Part shown: in pieces, positions 1-10,982 of the stretch
Layout of the letters: every line of letters begins with the position of its first letter
How positions within the stretch are numbered: position 1 is the stretch's first letter
Assembly: GCA_019775845.1 (NCBI GenBank)
Contig: JADQAV010000043.1
Coordinates: forward strand, 248,001 to 312,000
Length of the DNA: 64,000 bases
From: Myrmaecium sp. VS I D KN 1
Lineage: Eukaryota; Ascomycota; Dothideomycetes; Valsariales; Valsariaceae
Direction: 5' to 3'
Notes under the pieces: generated by a model
The model's input: the letters and a program-made list of their open reading frames with translations, nothing else
Told to the model about the DNA's origin: nothing
The model's database searches: none
Translations under genes and position numbers: made by a program

Positions 1-506
1 TGCGTGGCCGACCGACGCTTCTGCAGCCTCTGGCGCACCGCCGGCTTCCTCATGAACCTCGCCGTCCTCGTCGAGTGCACTGCCCTCGTCGCCTGCGCCG
101 TTGTCGTGGCCGGCGGCAAGCAGCGCCGCGACCGCGGCTGGAAGGTCGTCGGCGCCCTCCTCGTCGCCGCTGCCGCCTTGCAGGCCGGCGTTACCGGCAT
201 CGTGGTAAGTTTCCGGAAGATACCAATCAGCATCATATCTGGGTGCTTCGGAGAACGCGTCGCTCACTGACGGGCAACCGCTAAAACGCTATAAAACTAC
301 TCTAGATCGACCTCGTCCGCCACGACGACCGTTTCTTCGAGGGTTGGGGCTACGACACGAGCTTTGCGCTCTCCGCCGCCAGCTGGGCGCTCCAGCTCTT
401 CACCGCCGCCGGACTGCTCGCCTCGGCCGTCTGGCTTCCCGAGGAAGGCGGTTACGAGCTCATTCCGGACCGTGACGGTCCCCGGGCGGGGAACGTTCAG
501 GCATGA
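1..506 (+). CDS. Multi-pass membrane protein, conserved in filamentous ascomycetes (5' partial)
   Basis: Only the 3' part is in the window; the frame is open from base 1. Two exons, 1-204 and 306-506, are joined by a 101-base intron (GTAAGT donor, TAG acceptor, phase 0), giving 134 residues plus stop. Three hydrophobic segments are visible: one after the motif RFCSLWRT, one after the polar loop GGKQRRDRGWK, and one before the C-terminal motif LPEEGGYELI. Between them lies a charged loop (RHDDRFFEGW). This layout, with the EEGGYELI end, matches what I recall of a conserved but uncharacterised Pezizomycotina protein of about 200 residues with four membrane helices. No catalytic motif is visible. 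Its function is unknown. The downstream neighbour is convergent. Confidence 0.75.
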
Positions 507-961
507 CTCGATGAGCTGGACGAGTGAAGACGGGAAAGAAGGAGGTTGAGTTGGAGGTTGAGGTGACTACACCTCATCAAGGGGCACGGACCATTTCGAT
601 CGATTTTTAGACTGATACCCCAGAGCGAGATTTAGAGATGGGGAAAGCAAAGGGATGAGAGGTGGAGGCTTCTTTGGTTATTTCAGTTACTCATTTAGCC
701 TCCGCGTCCCCATCATGACTGGGGAAGGGGGAGATGGTTTCGTGACACTTGCGTGCTCGTCTAATTTCGAATTTCTTTCTTTTGTCTCCTTCAGGCGTTG
801 AGTACATAGACAGATACCTAATAACGACAGTCCAGAACGGCCCGGGTGACCATGAGCACGACGACACGACCCGATACAGTACCATCCATTTTTCTCGCCT
901 GCTGATAGTCAAAGAAGAGAGCTGGACAACCCCCACCAAGGAAAGAAAGAGAAGGAGAAAT
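507..961. other. Intergenic, convergent 3' ends
   Basis: This gap lies between the stop codons of two converging genes and should hold both 3' untranslated regions and poly(A) sites. I see no gene, repeat or structured element in it. Confidence 0.6.
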
Positions 962-2992
962 CTACAGCAACGGCATCGCCGCCCCATCCCCCCGGGGATC
1001 GCTACCGGCGCTCCACACCGGTACCCCATCGTCGATGTGACGGCGGATGACCTGGCCGCGGCCGAACAGACCCCTCTGGAACCCCTCCACCACCTTGACG
1101 GCATGGCCCCGCCGTCGCAGCTCCTCCACAACCTCCGGCTGAATCCCTTGCTCGACAAAAACGGTAGCCTCGCGCGCCGCCGCCGTCTTCGCGGTGCCCG
1201 AGCCCGGCTCGTCCGCTGGCGGCATTCCGGGGCCGATGCAGATGCGAGGCGCGTCCAGGGCGGCCTGGGGGTTCAGACGGAAGGTGAGCATGTTGAGAAG
1301 GACCTGGACATGGCCCTGGGGCTGCATGAAGCCGCCCATGACGCCATAGACGGTGTTCAGCGTGCCGTCGGCCGGGTTCGTGATCAGAGCGGGGATGATG
1401 GTGTGGTAGGGCCGCTTGCGGGGGGCGAGAGCGTTCGGGTGACGGCCGGGTGAAGGGCCGGCTGACGAGGGAAGGTGGAAGTTGGCCCCCCGGTTCTGCA
1501 GGGTGAAGCCGCAGCCGGCCGGCACGATGGCGGTGCCGAAGCCGCCGTAGTTGGAGTTGATGAAGGAGGCGGCGTTGCCGGCCGGGTCGGTGACGCAGAA
1601 GTAGACCGTGTCGCTAGATGTATGAGCCGGCGAGGGCTCGCCATGGCGGAGAGCGGTGGCGGCGCGGGCCGGGTCGAAGAGCCGGGCGCGCTCGGCGAGG
1701 TAGGCCGGGGAGAGGAGCTCGGCGGCGGGGACTCGCTCGACGGCCGGGTCGGTCACGAACCAGGCCGCGTCCGCGAACGCGATTCGGAGCGTCTCGATTA
1801 GGGCGTGAAGGTGGTCGGCCGAGTTGTGGTCCGCCTCCGTCCAGCGGCGGATCCGGCCCTGCTTCTCCAGCTCCTGCAGCATGCCCAGCGCCATCAGCGC
1901 GACGATCCCCTGTCCATTAGGCGGATGCTCCCACACCTCCACCCCGGCCGTCTCCCCGCCGCCATAGTGCCGGTCATGCATCTCGCCGACGCCCTGACCG
2001 GAGAACTTGAGCGAGATGGGCTCGACGTCCTCCGAGCCGGCGTCCATGTGATGCTTCAGGTCGTCCAGGGTGATGTGTCCGCCGAGGTCCTGAACAACCT
2101 TGACCAGCGCCTCGGCCACTGCGCCCTCGTAAAAGCCTTTCTTCCCGTGCGCCGCCAGCAGCTTGAACGTGATTGCCATGTTCGGCATCTTCATGATCTC
2201 TCCGGCCGCGGGCGCCCTCACGCCGCCGGGCGCGTTGGGATCCTTCTTCAAGATCTCATGTCCGTTCGGCGATGCCTTGCGGATCGATTCCTCACTCGAG
2301 GCCCACTGAGGATCCCCATCAGCGTCAGTCAAGCCACAGGACTTTTATCAAACATCTAAAGAGGAAGAAAGAGCCACTCACGAATGTTGCGCTCAGCTCA
2401 CTGACTGCAAACCCGTCCTCCGCCAGCCGGATCGCCGGCTCCAGCACCTCGGCTAAGCTAAGCTTCCCATTCCCGAACCGCTCCACCGTGTCTACCCACC
2501 CGGCCGCCGCGCCAGGCACCGTCACTGCGTGCACGCTGTCCATCGGGATCTTGCCTTGTTCGCCCTCCTTCAGACCGAGATCGCTGCGGATCTGCTCGAG
2601 GCTGCACGCGGCCCCCGACCGGCCGGAGCCGTTCAGGGCGCGCACCTTCTTCGCCGCGGCGTCGTAGAAGAGGCAGAACATGTCCCCGCCGATGCCCGTG
2701 CTGCCGGGCTCGGTGACATTGAGGGCGGCAGCGACGGCGACGGCAGCATCCTAGGAAATGACAAGCGTTAACAGGGGACGCTGGAGGAGACTGGGAGAGC
2801 CCGAGGTGTCGCAGCGGCGGAACTTACGGCGGCATTCCCACCCTTTCGAAGGATCTCGATGCCCGCTTGGGTCGCAAGTGGCTGGGTGCTGGAGACGATC
2901 CCTTTCGTGCTGTGGACGACACTGCGGCGCGAGGGGAAGTTGATAAAGGCGGGATCGGATGCCGGGTATATGTAGCTAGCTGGGAGGACCAT
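962..2992 (-). CDS. Gamma-glutamyltranspeptidase (glutathione hydrolase)
   Basis: The enzyme removes the gamma-glutamyl group from glutathione and its conjugates. Exons on the minus strand are 2992-2828, 2750-2382 and 2305-962, joined by introns of 77 and 76 bases, for 625 residues. The N-terminal half carries the family motif [20 protein letters not shown] followed by STGIGGD, with intron 1 falling right after GGNAA. The catalytic Thr that starts the small subunit after self-cleavage is T411 in the motif SSDTVYF. The downstream segments NSNYGGFG and GGFMQPQGH are also typical. The start at 2992 is the first ATG and gives no signal peptide or membrane anchor, unlike vacuolar or secreted enzymes. 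The protein therefore looks like the intracellular, YwrD-like type, but a missed upstream exon is possible. The family assignment is firm. Confidence 0.9.
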
Positions 2993-3586
2993 GGCGCTGA
3001 GAGGGACTGTTTACGGTGGGGGTGAGGCTGGTACAGCAGAATGTAAGGATCTCAAGTGGAATGGATGAGTATGGAAGAGGAATCGTGGTCAAATTGGGAT
3101 GCGGGATGAGCCAATGGGGCGTGAATCGAGGCTGACTGCCGAACGAGAAGAGGTAAAGAACAGCAGAAGAAGGAGAAGGCGAGGATGGCGAGCCCCGTGG
3201 ATGTGAACAGGCGGGGTGCTGTGTTTCCCCCACCTTTCCGGCAGCCGACCAACTGCGGGGCAACCATCGACAACAATCTTCCGAGGACTCGGGATAACGT
3301 AGACGGGGATTAGTATCGGATTCTACTGTACTACTAGTACTTCGTTACTACCTAGTACAGTATATACGAAGAACGGCTGTTCATTGGTGTAAACATCCTA
3401 CACAAGATATCTCTCTCTCGAGATGTCGTCATCCCTTCAAGCGGGCCGCGGGCCGACCATTGCACCCTGCCAAGCCAGTCGGTGTCGGAGCAACCTTCCG
3501 CCGACGAAAAGTTGCCCTGAGGCTCCCCAAAACACCTCAGGCGGCCATCCCAACTTCCCCAGATTCACTCACACGTTCCAGTCGCC
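2993..3586. promoter_or_regulatory. Divergent promoter region between GGT and MRF1
   Basis: This 594-base region sits between two start codons that point away from each other, so it must carry both promoters. Around 3320-3370 there is a cluster of GTAC/CTAGTAC words, the same kind of motif that recurs in other gaps of the window. No clear TATA box was identified. Confidence 0.55.
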
Positions 3587-4988
3587 ATGTCGTCTCCCTT
3601 CTGGATATGTCGGCCGTGTCTCCTGCGCTCAATGGTGCGCACGGTAGGCAGGCGGCAATTGCGCTGGCAGACCAACAACGGTAAGAGAGCAACGCCCCTC
3701 CTGTCTTCTCCCTCACAATGTCAGACTTCCGACTTACACAACCGGCCGCGCCCATACAGCCGCCTCAACAGCAGCAGCAGCAACACCGCCCGCCCCCCTC
3801 CCAACCACCATCTCCCCCGCCCTCCTCGCCCGCGCCCAGAACCTTTCCGCCGAACACTCCCGCCTCTCTGCCGAGCTCGCCGCGAGCTTCTCCCAGAAGA
3901 CCGCCAAGCGGGTCGGTGAGCTGAGCGCCATCGCCAACGCCCTGGCCTCGTACCGGAAAGCCTCCGCGGCGCTCGAGGAGCTGCACGGCCTCCTCCGCGA
4001 TCCGGCCGCGGACGCGGAGCTCCGCGCCCTCGCCGCCGACGACATCGACGCCTCCACCGCTCTCCTCAACACCGCGACCCGGTCCCTCACCGCCGCCCTC
4101 GTCCCCGTCCACCCGTTCGCACACCTCCCATGTCTGCTCGAGATTCGGCCCGGCGCGGGCGGATCCGAGGCCGCTCTCTTTGCGGGCGACCTCCTCCGCA
4201 TGTACGTCGCCTACTGCGGCCGCCACGGCCTCCGGGCCAGTCTGCTCAAGTACGAAGACACAGCCGGGGTTGCGGACCCGAATGGGTCGGACGCGCCCCT
4301 CCACGAGGCCGTCCTCGAGGTCGCCTCCCCTGGCGCCTACGGCCGGCTCCGATGCGAGGCGGGCGTGCACCGGGTGCAGCGGGTGCCGGCGACGGAGAGC
4401 AAGGGGCGGACACACACCTCGGCCGCGAGCGTGCTCGTCCTGCCCTCCTTCTCCGAGGAAGGGGCCGAGAACGAGGACGCCAACGATCCAGCCAGCGACC
4501 TCTACGTCGACCCGAAGGAGGTCCGGGTGGAGACGATGCGGGCGCGAGGCGCGGGCGGCCAGCACGTCAACAAGACCGACTCGGCCATCCGCCTCACCCA
4601 TCTCCCCACCGGCACCGTCGTCAGCATGCAGGACTCTCGCTCCCAGCAGGCGAACCGGATCAAAGCCTGGGCCCTCCTGCGCGCCAAGCTCGCTCAGGCC
4701 CGCCGCGAGCGGCGCGAGGCCGAGCAGGTCGCCCTTCGCCGCAGCGTTGTTGGCGTCGCCCGCATGGGTCGTGGCGACAAAGTCCGCACGTACAACTTTG
4801 GCCAGCAGCGCGTCACCGACCATCGTCCCGGCTTCTCCGTCCACGACCTCGATGACGTGCTCGAGGGCGGCGAGAGCCTCGACGCCGTCATGGACAAGGT
4901 GCGTGAGTGGATGGTCGACGCCGAGGTTGCTGGCTTGCTAGCGGATGAGGAGGCCGAGGCTCAGGCGGCGGCAGGAAAGGAAAAGTGA
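3587..4988 (+). CDS. MRF1: Mitochondrial peptide chain release factor 1
   Basis: This class I release factor should end translation at UAA and UAG on mitochondrial ribosomes. Exon 1 is 3587-3680, the intron 3681-3759 (79 bases, GTAAGA to CAG, phase 1), and exon 2 3760-4988, for 440 residues. The start is the first ATG and gives an Arg-rich, acid-poor N-terminus (CRPCLLRSMVRTVGRRQLRW) that fits a mitochondrial presequence. The central domain carries EIRPGAGGSEAALFAGDLLR and the decoding tripeptide PAT (residues 241-243, in VQRVPATESKGR), which marks RF1 rather than RF2. The peptidyl-hydrolysis motif GGQ is at residues 297-299 in RARGAGGQHVNKTDSAIRL. The C-terminal RTYNFGQQRVTDHR stretch is also standard. 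All key parts are present, so the gene looks functional. Confidence 0.95.
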
Positions 4989-5756
4989 GAGGTGGGGCGC
5001 TTTCTTTATTCTACCGGCGGACGTGAGGGACGGTGTATGAAAAAAATATACTCTGCCAGCCAACGAATACCGTACAGCCCCGTCGTACCGGAGTTGCGTA
5101 GCATCACAGAGAGGTTGGCAAGGGTGGTGGCGGTTGGGGTTGGGGGAAAGAGCGCAGGTCAGACAGGATCTCCAAGATCCATCGTCGATCGGTTCCCTCG
5201 GATGGATAGCAAGATTCATTCGGTCCGGAGTTCTCCCCTCCGGCGAAGCACAGTACATAGCCTGCTGGGAAAAGCAAGGGCAGCGGACAGCTTGCGGTAT
5301 GAAAGGACGTGCAACGAACTAGATCCTGGGGAAAGCGGGCTTGCCTGGCAGATACCAGTACTGGCGTTCCCTCGCTAACTCCTTTTTCTTGTTATCGATC
5401 ACGATGAAGCTGTCCCTGCCGCTATCCCATCCCCACCTCGTCATCCAGACCGTCCTCCGTGCGTCCTTGACCAAAAAGAGACCAATGTTCGATGGAGTGA
5501 ATGAGAGTTATCACCAAGTAGTAATAAGGAAAGGAGAGAGGAGGTATGCTCGAGACGAGGAAACCACCGTGCGCTTTTGCTGAAAATCCACTGAAGTGAG
5601 AACTCATGTGACGAGAAAGTGAACCAAGCGTTTGCGTGAAGGTCCGATAATGGAGGGGTATATCGTCGCCGTGTGCGTACATGCATGTGCAAAGAAACAA
5701 AAGCGAACCGCAAACGAACCAAAGGAGGGCCAGCGGGGCAAGAAAAGGAAGAAGAG
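4989..5756. other. Intergenic, convergent 3' ends
   Basis: This 768-base gap lies between the stops of MRF1 and the LaeA-like methyltransferase. Short open frames occur on both strands, but none has a recognisable motif, and I see nothing beyond presumed 3' untranslated sequence. Confidence 0.55.
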
Positions 5757-7098
5757 CTAAACTTCCGGCTTCTGTCCATAAACCACGTAGAACGGCATGA
5801 AGGCATGCGGCCCCCGTTCCAGGTACGCCTCCCTCGTCTTTGCGCACAGAACGTCAATCTCCCCCTTCTGCCAGCCCAGTCCCCGGGCGATGGGACCGAG
5901 GGCAATGGCCTCGAGGCCCTCCATCAAGACGGCGCGCCAGTACAGGCCGACCTCACGCAGCCGCTTGTTCTTCGCCCAGGGTCCAATGGGCGTCCAGAAC
6001 ACGCGCTCCACCACGTTGACAAAGCCGGCGGCGCGCATGAGCTCGGCGAGGCGGGGCGCGATGCGAAAGTCCAGGCCCAGGGCGCGGAGGCCGTCCGTGA
6101 CGAGAGACCAGTACTGCACCATGTAGTTGTCCGGGGCCAGGGTGTCGTCGTCGGCGCGGGGGAAGTGATCGATTTCCTGGAGCTCGAGGTAGCCGCCGGG
6201 CTTGAGATGACGGAAGGCGCGCGCCATGAAGAGGGGCCACCTGCGCAGCGCCTGCACCATGTGCCGCGTGTGGACGAAGTCGAAGTGGTTGGGCGGGTGC
6301 AGCCATTCGTCTTCGGCGTCGTCGACCATGAACTTGAGGTTCGGGGGCACCCATTCGGTCTGGATGGGGGAGAGATCGATGCCTAAGACGTTGGCGTTGG
6401 GAAAGAGGTCTGCGACTAAGGAGAGTGAGCGAAAAGGTCAGCATGCTTCGGGTCGATGGTGGCGGGGGAAATGAGTTTCGCACAGTCAATCGCCCAGATG
6501 CCCGTGCCGGTTCCTACGTCCAGGCAATTCAGTGCGACTTCTCCGTCCAGCGGGGCGAAATGGAGCGTGCCGTCGAACAGCTTCAGGAACATGGCATGTT
6601 TGAGGTCTTCCCGATCCTGTTCACTATCGGGCGGGTCAGAGGGACGGTACGTGCGGGAACGGAGGGGGTGAAGACGGTGTACCGGTCATCATTCGGGAAG
6701 GAATATGTGCCCGCGCGGAAGCCGTGATATCGACGGCCGTTCTCGTACATAAAGTTCCGCGCGCTCGAGGCAAGGGAGACGGTGTCGGAGAAGTCGGACG
6801 CGCTGTCGTAACCCGCATCGTCCGAAGAATCCTCGCCGGTCGGCACGATCTGGGTCTCCGCTTGGAGAAGGGCAGCTGCACCCTCGGCGGCATCGTCGGG
6901 TGACCGTGGGGAGGAGGACTTGCGCGGCGGCGAAGGTATTGTGGGTGAGGTTGACTTGGTGGGTGAGGGTGCATGTGATTCTAGTTCTGGTCTTGACTCT
7001 GGTTCTACTAGTTCTTGTTCTTGTTGATCGGGTGGGTTGGCGGGTCCGCAAGCAGTGGTCGCTTCTGTGTCGGGCTCGCAGGGCGATTCGGCGGGCAT
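5757..7098 (-). CDS. LaeA-like SAM-dependent methyltransferase
   Basis: Exons on the minus strand are 7098-6683, 6623-6484 and 6415-5757, with introns of 59 and 68 bases, for 404 residues. The first in-frame ATG is at 7098. The first 120 or so residues are a disordered Ser/Pro/Glu-rich tail. The conserved region starts with NFMYENGRRYHGFRAGTYSFPND, then comes the SAM-binding motif LDVGTGTGIWAID, and after intron 2 FADLFPNANVLGIDLSPIQTEW. FDFVHTRHM and LKPGGYLELQEID follow. This order is that of the fungal LaeA/TAM-type methyltransferases, some of which act on secondary-metabolite gene expression. Whether this one is a LaeA orthologue or one of its many paralogues cannot be told here. Both introns have weak donors (GTACAC, GTGCGA) but restore the family motifs exactly. 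It is divergent to an O-methyltransferase. Confidence 0.82.
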
Positions 7099-8196
7099 TG
7101 ATGGTTGGTGTCGGCCGAGTGATGAATCTGGCGGGTGGGATTGATGGGCGGGTCGGGCCGAGAGGAACAAGTCACCTTAGCAGCGCAGTGGTACCAGAAG
7201 CCTGGGTTGCGGTAGCGGCACAGCGAACCACAGCGGTTGGTCGGCGGATGGATGGGATGAATGGATGGATGAAGTGCAATGAGAAATGAAGCGGTGCGGA
7301 TAAGATGGTCGATGACCGTTGATGATGGTGATGCAGTGAGGATGTTGGGTGAGTGGAATGGCGCGGAAGTAGAAGAAGAGGCGAGTCAGGCAGGATGAAG
7401 ATGACGTTGAAGATGATGACGAAGATGGAGCAGGAAAGGAAGAGGAAGGGAAGAGGAAGAGGAAGGAGGAGAGGCGGAGGGAAACGGATGGGGCGGCTGC
7501 TTGCGGTGGGAGGACGGACGGGATGGGATGGATACTACTAAGATAGTAGGTAATGTAATCACTGGCAGTGGTGGATAGCAGGTGCAAAGGTCAATGATCA
7601 GTGATTACCTACAGTAGTAGGTCAGTAGTTGCACCTCACTCACGTCTGCTGGCTTGCCCGTCCGCTTCTTAGGTAAAGGCTTACGTTAGGTACTGTCTAC
7701 AGTAGGTAGGTATAATATACATTAGGTACATTACTATACTGTACCTAGTACTTGTGAATACTAAATATGTAGATTTATTCTAAGCGACTTTCCCACTGCT
7801 GCCGTCCGAGTGTCTACCTAGTAATCTATGGTAGTACTTAGAAGCTGCAAGACCGCCCTATCGCTCCACCACGTGAATGTGAATGTAACCGTTGCTGTCC
7901 GCGGACCGGGCACGCCGGAGTCGCTTTGACCGGCAGTTTATAAGTATTCACTGGTGATGCCCTGGGTGATGCCCTGCGCCGACAGCCTGAGGAGGAGGAC
8001 AACCTCGGCGATTACTTGCCCTGGCTTATCATCACCCCTCACCATTCCTCCCTCCCAGTCCTCACCCCTCCTCCCTCACTCCCCCCTTCACTCCCGTCAT
8101 CCTGGTCCAAGGTCGTCTTGCCTTTGCATCTTCCTGCAATACCCACCCGATCCAGTGACTCGCATCATCACTTCCACCCCCCTCCGCTCGCCCCCC
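7099..8196. promoter_or_regulatory. Divergent promoter region of the two methyltransferase genes
   Basis: This 1.1-kb region separates the start codons of the LaeA-like gene (minus) and the O-methyltransferase (plus). Bases 7540-7850 hold many TAGGTA, GTACCTAGTAC and related words. Bases 8030-8190 are a strongly pyrimidine-rich leader before the plus-strand ATG, a common feature of fungal promoters. No binding site could be named with confidence. Confidence 0.55.
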
Positions 8197-9865
8197 ATGG
8201 CTGCTTCTTCCAATGGCAACCTCGCCCATGCGAAGCGGACGCTCGAGCTGACGCGCATCATCTCCGACGAGACGCACAAGATCCAGGACTACCTGACCGC
8301 GCATGGCCACCCGGACCTCGCCTTTGACGTCCACGCCCCCGCCGACTTCCCCGTCCCCTCCACCGAAAAAGCGATCCACGCTGCCCGACGCGCCGTGGTG
8401 AATGCGACGCAGGAGCTGCATGACCTGATGGTGGGCCCGCGCGAGTCCGTCCGCTGGCTGGCCTGGAGCGTACGTCCGTCAGAGAGAGAGAGACATGCAG
8501 ATTCCTGCCTGTCCTCCCCTCCCCCCCGACCCCGACCCGTCCCCACGGTTCCTGTCTGATCGTGTCATCGCGTGTGTGTGTGCGTGCGTGTGTGCGGCGA
8601 CGCAGTACAACGACAACCTCAGCCTGCAGGCCGTGTATCACTTCAAGATCGCCGAGGCGGTGCCGCTCGACGGCGAGGCTTCCTTCGCGGAGATCGCGAG
8701 CGCCACCGGCCTGGACGAGATCAACGCCCGTCGCATCGTCCGCCACGCCATCACGAACCGCATCTTCGCCGAGCCGCGCGAGGGCTTCGTCGTCCACACG
8801 GCCCTGTCGCGCACCCTCCGGGACGACCCCGCCATGATCGACTGGGTCGGCCTGTGCAGCTCCGACTTCTTCCCCGCCGCCGCCCACACCGTCCAGGCCA
8901 TGGTCCGCTGGCCCAACTCCCAGGAGCCCGCCCAGGCCGGCTTCCCCCTCGCCTGGAACACCGACGTCCCCATGTTCGTCGAGATTGGCAAGGATCCGGC
9001 CCGCGCGAAGCGCTTCGGCGGCGCCATGCAGTCCCTCACCGGCGGCGAAGGCTACGAGGTCGACTACCTCATCGATGGCTACCCCTGGGAGGAGCTCGGC
9101 GAAGCACTCGTCGTAGATGTACGTGACATTTCCCGGCCCCCTAACCAAGTCCCTTCCGGTGACCCTCACCCAACCTCCCCCGGACAAGTCTACTCACAAC
9201 CCGCATCCAGGTCGGCGGCTCGCACGGTTTCGTCGCCGTAGCCCTCGCCCGCCGCTTCCCCGCCCTCTCCTTCATCGTCCAAGATCTTCCCGCCGCAGTG
9301 GCGGACGGTCCGGCCGCGATCCCGGCCGACTTACGAGATTCCTCCCGCATCACCTTCCAAGCCCACGACTTCTTCGATCCCCAGCCCGTCGCCGGCGCCG
9401 CCGTCTACTTCTTCCGCTGGATCCTGCACAATTGGAGCGACGCGTACGCGGTCCGGATTCTGCGCGCGCTCGTGCCCGCCCTGCGACCCGGCGCCCGCGT
9501 CCTCATCAACGAGACGGTGTTGCCCCCGCCTGGCACGCTGGATCGGTGGGAGGAGCGGATCGTGCGGTGAGTGGAGTTTGGTTTATCACTCTCCTCCATC
9601 ATTCTTTCCCTTCTCCCGTCCCCTCTCCTTCCTTTTCTGCTCTCTTTCCTCCCATCGACATTGGCTGATTCAGGGTCGAATATCCGCACTTCGTCACAGG
9701 ACGATGGACATGACCATGCTTGAGCTCCTCAACGCCCGCGAGCGCGCCGAGGCGGACTACCGGGACCTCTTCCGCCAGGCGGATCCCCGATTCGCCTTCC
9801 GCGGCGTTCGGACGGCGGTGGACGGGTGTCGCATGAGCGTTGTTGAGGCCGTGTGGGAGCCGTGA
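8197..9865 (+). CDS. SAM-dependent O-methyltransferase (secondary-metabolism type)
   Basis: Four exons, 8197-8469, 8606-9118, 9211-9566 and 9700-9865, give 435 residues; introns are 136, 92 and 133 bases with good GT/AG ends. The N-terminal half has a winged-helix-like segment (FAEIASATGLDEINARRIVRH). The SAM-binding motif DVGGSHGFVAVALARRFP is created by the second splice, followed by QDLP and HDFFDPQP. The probable catalytic base is His335 in RWILHNWSD, and LINETVLPPPG and the C-terminal MDMTMLELLNARER follow. This is the pattern of fungal enzymes such as those methylating polyketide hydroxyls. The substrate is unknown. No synthase gene is in the window, so there is no evidence for a full biosynthetic cluster. 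Intron 1 contains a GT-rich run (8570-8598). Confidence 0.88.
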
Positions 9866-10212
9866 GGGCGTCGGAAGGGTTGGTAGGGGGAATGGTATGA
9901 AAGGGGCGCAGAATAGATTTGGTTTGGTAAGTCGTCTGTCTTGTTCTGTGCTGTAACGTTCTGTCCTACTGTGCTTGCAGTGTGATTCTCGCTTTTAAAA
10001 ATTCGATTCACGTCCCCTTCGAATCACGTTGGTTTGCTCCAGTATCGCATTGAGTGTTTATCTATTTGTGGTTTTTCATCGCCACATGTCCCATTTACCG
10101 ACATCCCTCTCCACGACATGGATTGAATGGTATCAACAAACCTGAAAAGAAACAACAAACGCCGTGGTACAAAGTTCTCCTTTCACCCAACCGGGGACTC
10201 TGTCCCCTCTCT
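9866..10212. other. Intergenic, convergent 3' ends
   Basis: This 347-base gap between converging stops is T-rich around 9910-9990 and should hold both 3' untranslated regions. I see no gene in it. Confidence 0.55.
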
Positions 10213-10982
10213 TCACTGATCCCGCTCCTTCACCTGCGTCAGGCCCTCATTCCGCTTGAGCTCGTCCCGCTGCTGGTCCTCCTTGATCTGGGTGGCCTCG
10301 CCCTGCCGCTGCACGCCCACGCCGTACTTGTACACCATCTCGCCGCCGAGGAAGGCGGAGATGAAGAGGCTGGGGAGGAGCAGCATGCTCAGCCACAGGT
10401 TGGTTTGGGTTGGGGCGTGGTCGGGGGCGCCGCGGCGGGTCCACCAATGGTAGGCGGAGCTGACGAGGGCGACGTCGTTGAGGAGGGCGTGCAGGATGCC
10501 GTGGCGGACCTTGGGGTTCATGCCGCCGTAGACGACGGCGCCGTCGCTCTTGCGCTCGATCCGCTCCCAGATGCCGTTGCTGCGGATCATGGCGATCAGC
10601 TCGGCCGAGCCGGAGAGCACGGCCGGAACCGAGCTGACGAGGCCGAGAATGTTGGCGTAGTGGCTGAAGCGGGTCACGTCTGGGAGGAGGCTGACCAGGT
10701 CGAATCCGAACGGCTTCACAAGCCGCGTGAGGAGGCCCGAGGTCGTCGCGTTGGTCGCGCCGGCGTAGAGGAGGTCGAGACCGTAGGAGAGGGCGAAGAA
10801 GGAGATGGGAAAGTGGACGGTGGCCGGGTGGACGGGGTGGCTAATGGTTGAGAGGTCAGCTTTTCATTCTGCGGTTTGTTTTTTGACGCGTCAACGTCGA
10901 CGTGAGAAAGGAGAGGGCCTTACCTGTTGCCGGCCACATTGCCCATTCCTGCCTTTTCGTTGACCTTGGAGAAGGCAGACAT
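10213..10982 (-). CDS. DUF2231-family membrane protein
   Basis: Exon 1 is 10982-10924 and exon 2 10840-10213 on the minus strand, separated by an 83-base intron (GTAAGG donor, TTAG acceptor, phase 2); the product has 228 residues. The splice brings SAFSKVNEKAGMGNVAGNS next to HPVHPATVHFPISFFALSYG. This His-Pro motif followed by a hydrophobic helix is the hallmark of the DUF2231 family. About four hydrophobic segments can be seen, the last being NLWLSMLLLPSLFISAFLGG. The tail is charged and hydrophilic. In bacteria some relatives lie beside electron-transfer genes, but no biochemical role is established that I could apply here. The family call is likely, the function unknown. Confidence 0.75.

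Noticed and set aside
749-1453. A 234-codon plus-strand open frame opposite the transpeptidase
   Set aside because: It lies antisense to a clear GGT exon, has Arg/Gly-skewed composition and no motif, so it is a shadow of the real gene.
3765-4844. A 359-codon minus-strand open frame opposite MRF1
   Set aside because: MRF1 on the plus strand has all release-factor motifs; the antisense frame is a by-product of GC-rich codons.
7353-7541. Lys/Arg/Met-rich open frame in the divergent methyltransferase promoter
   Set aside because: It is a translation of GGAAGA-type purine-rich leader sequence and has no plausible product.
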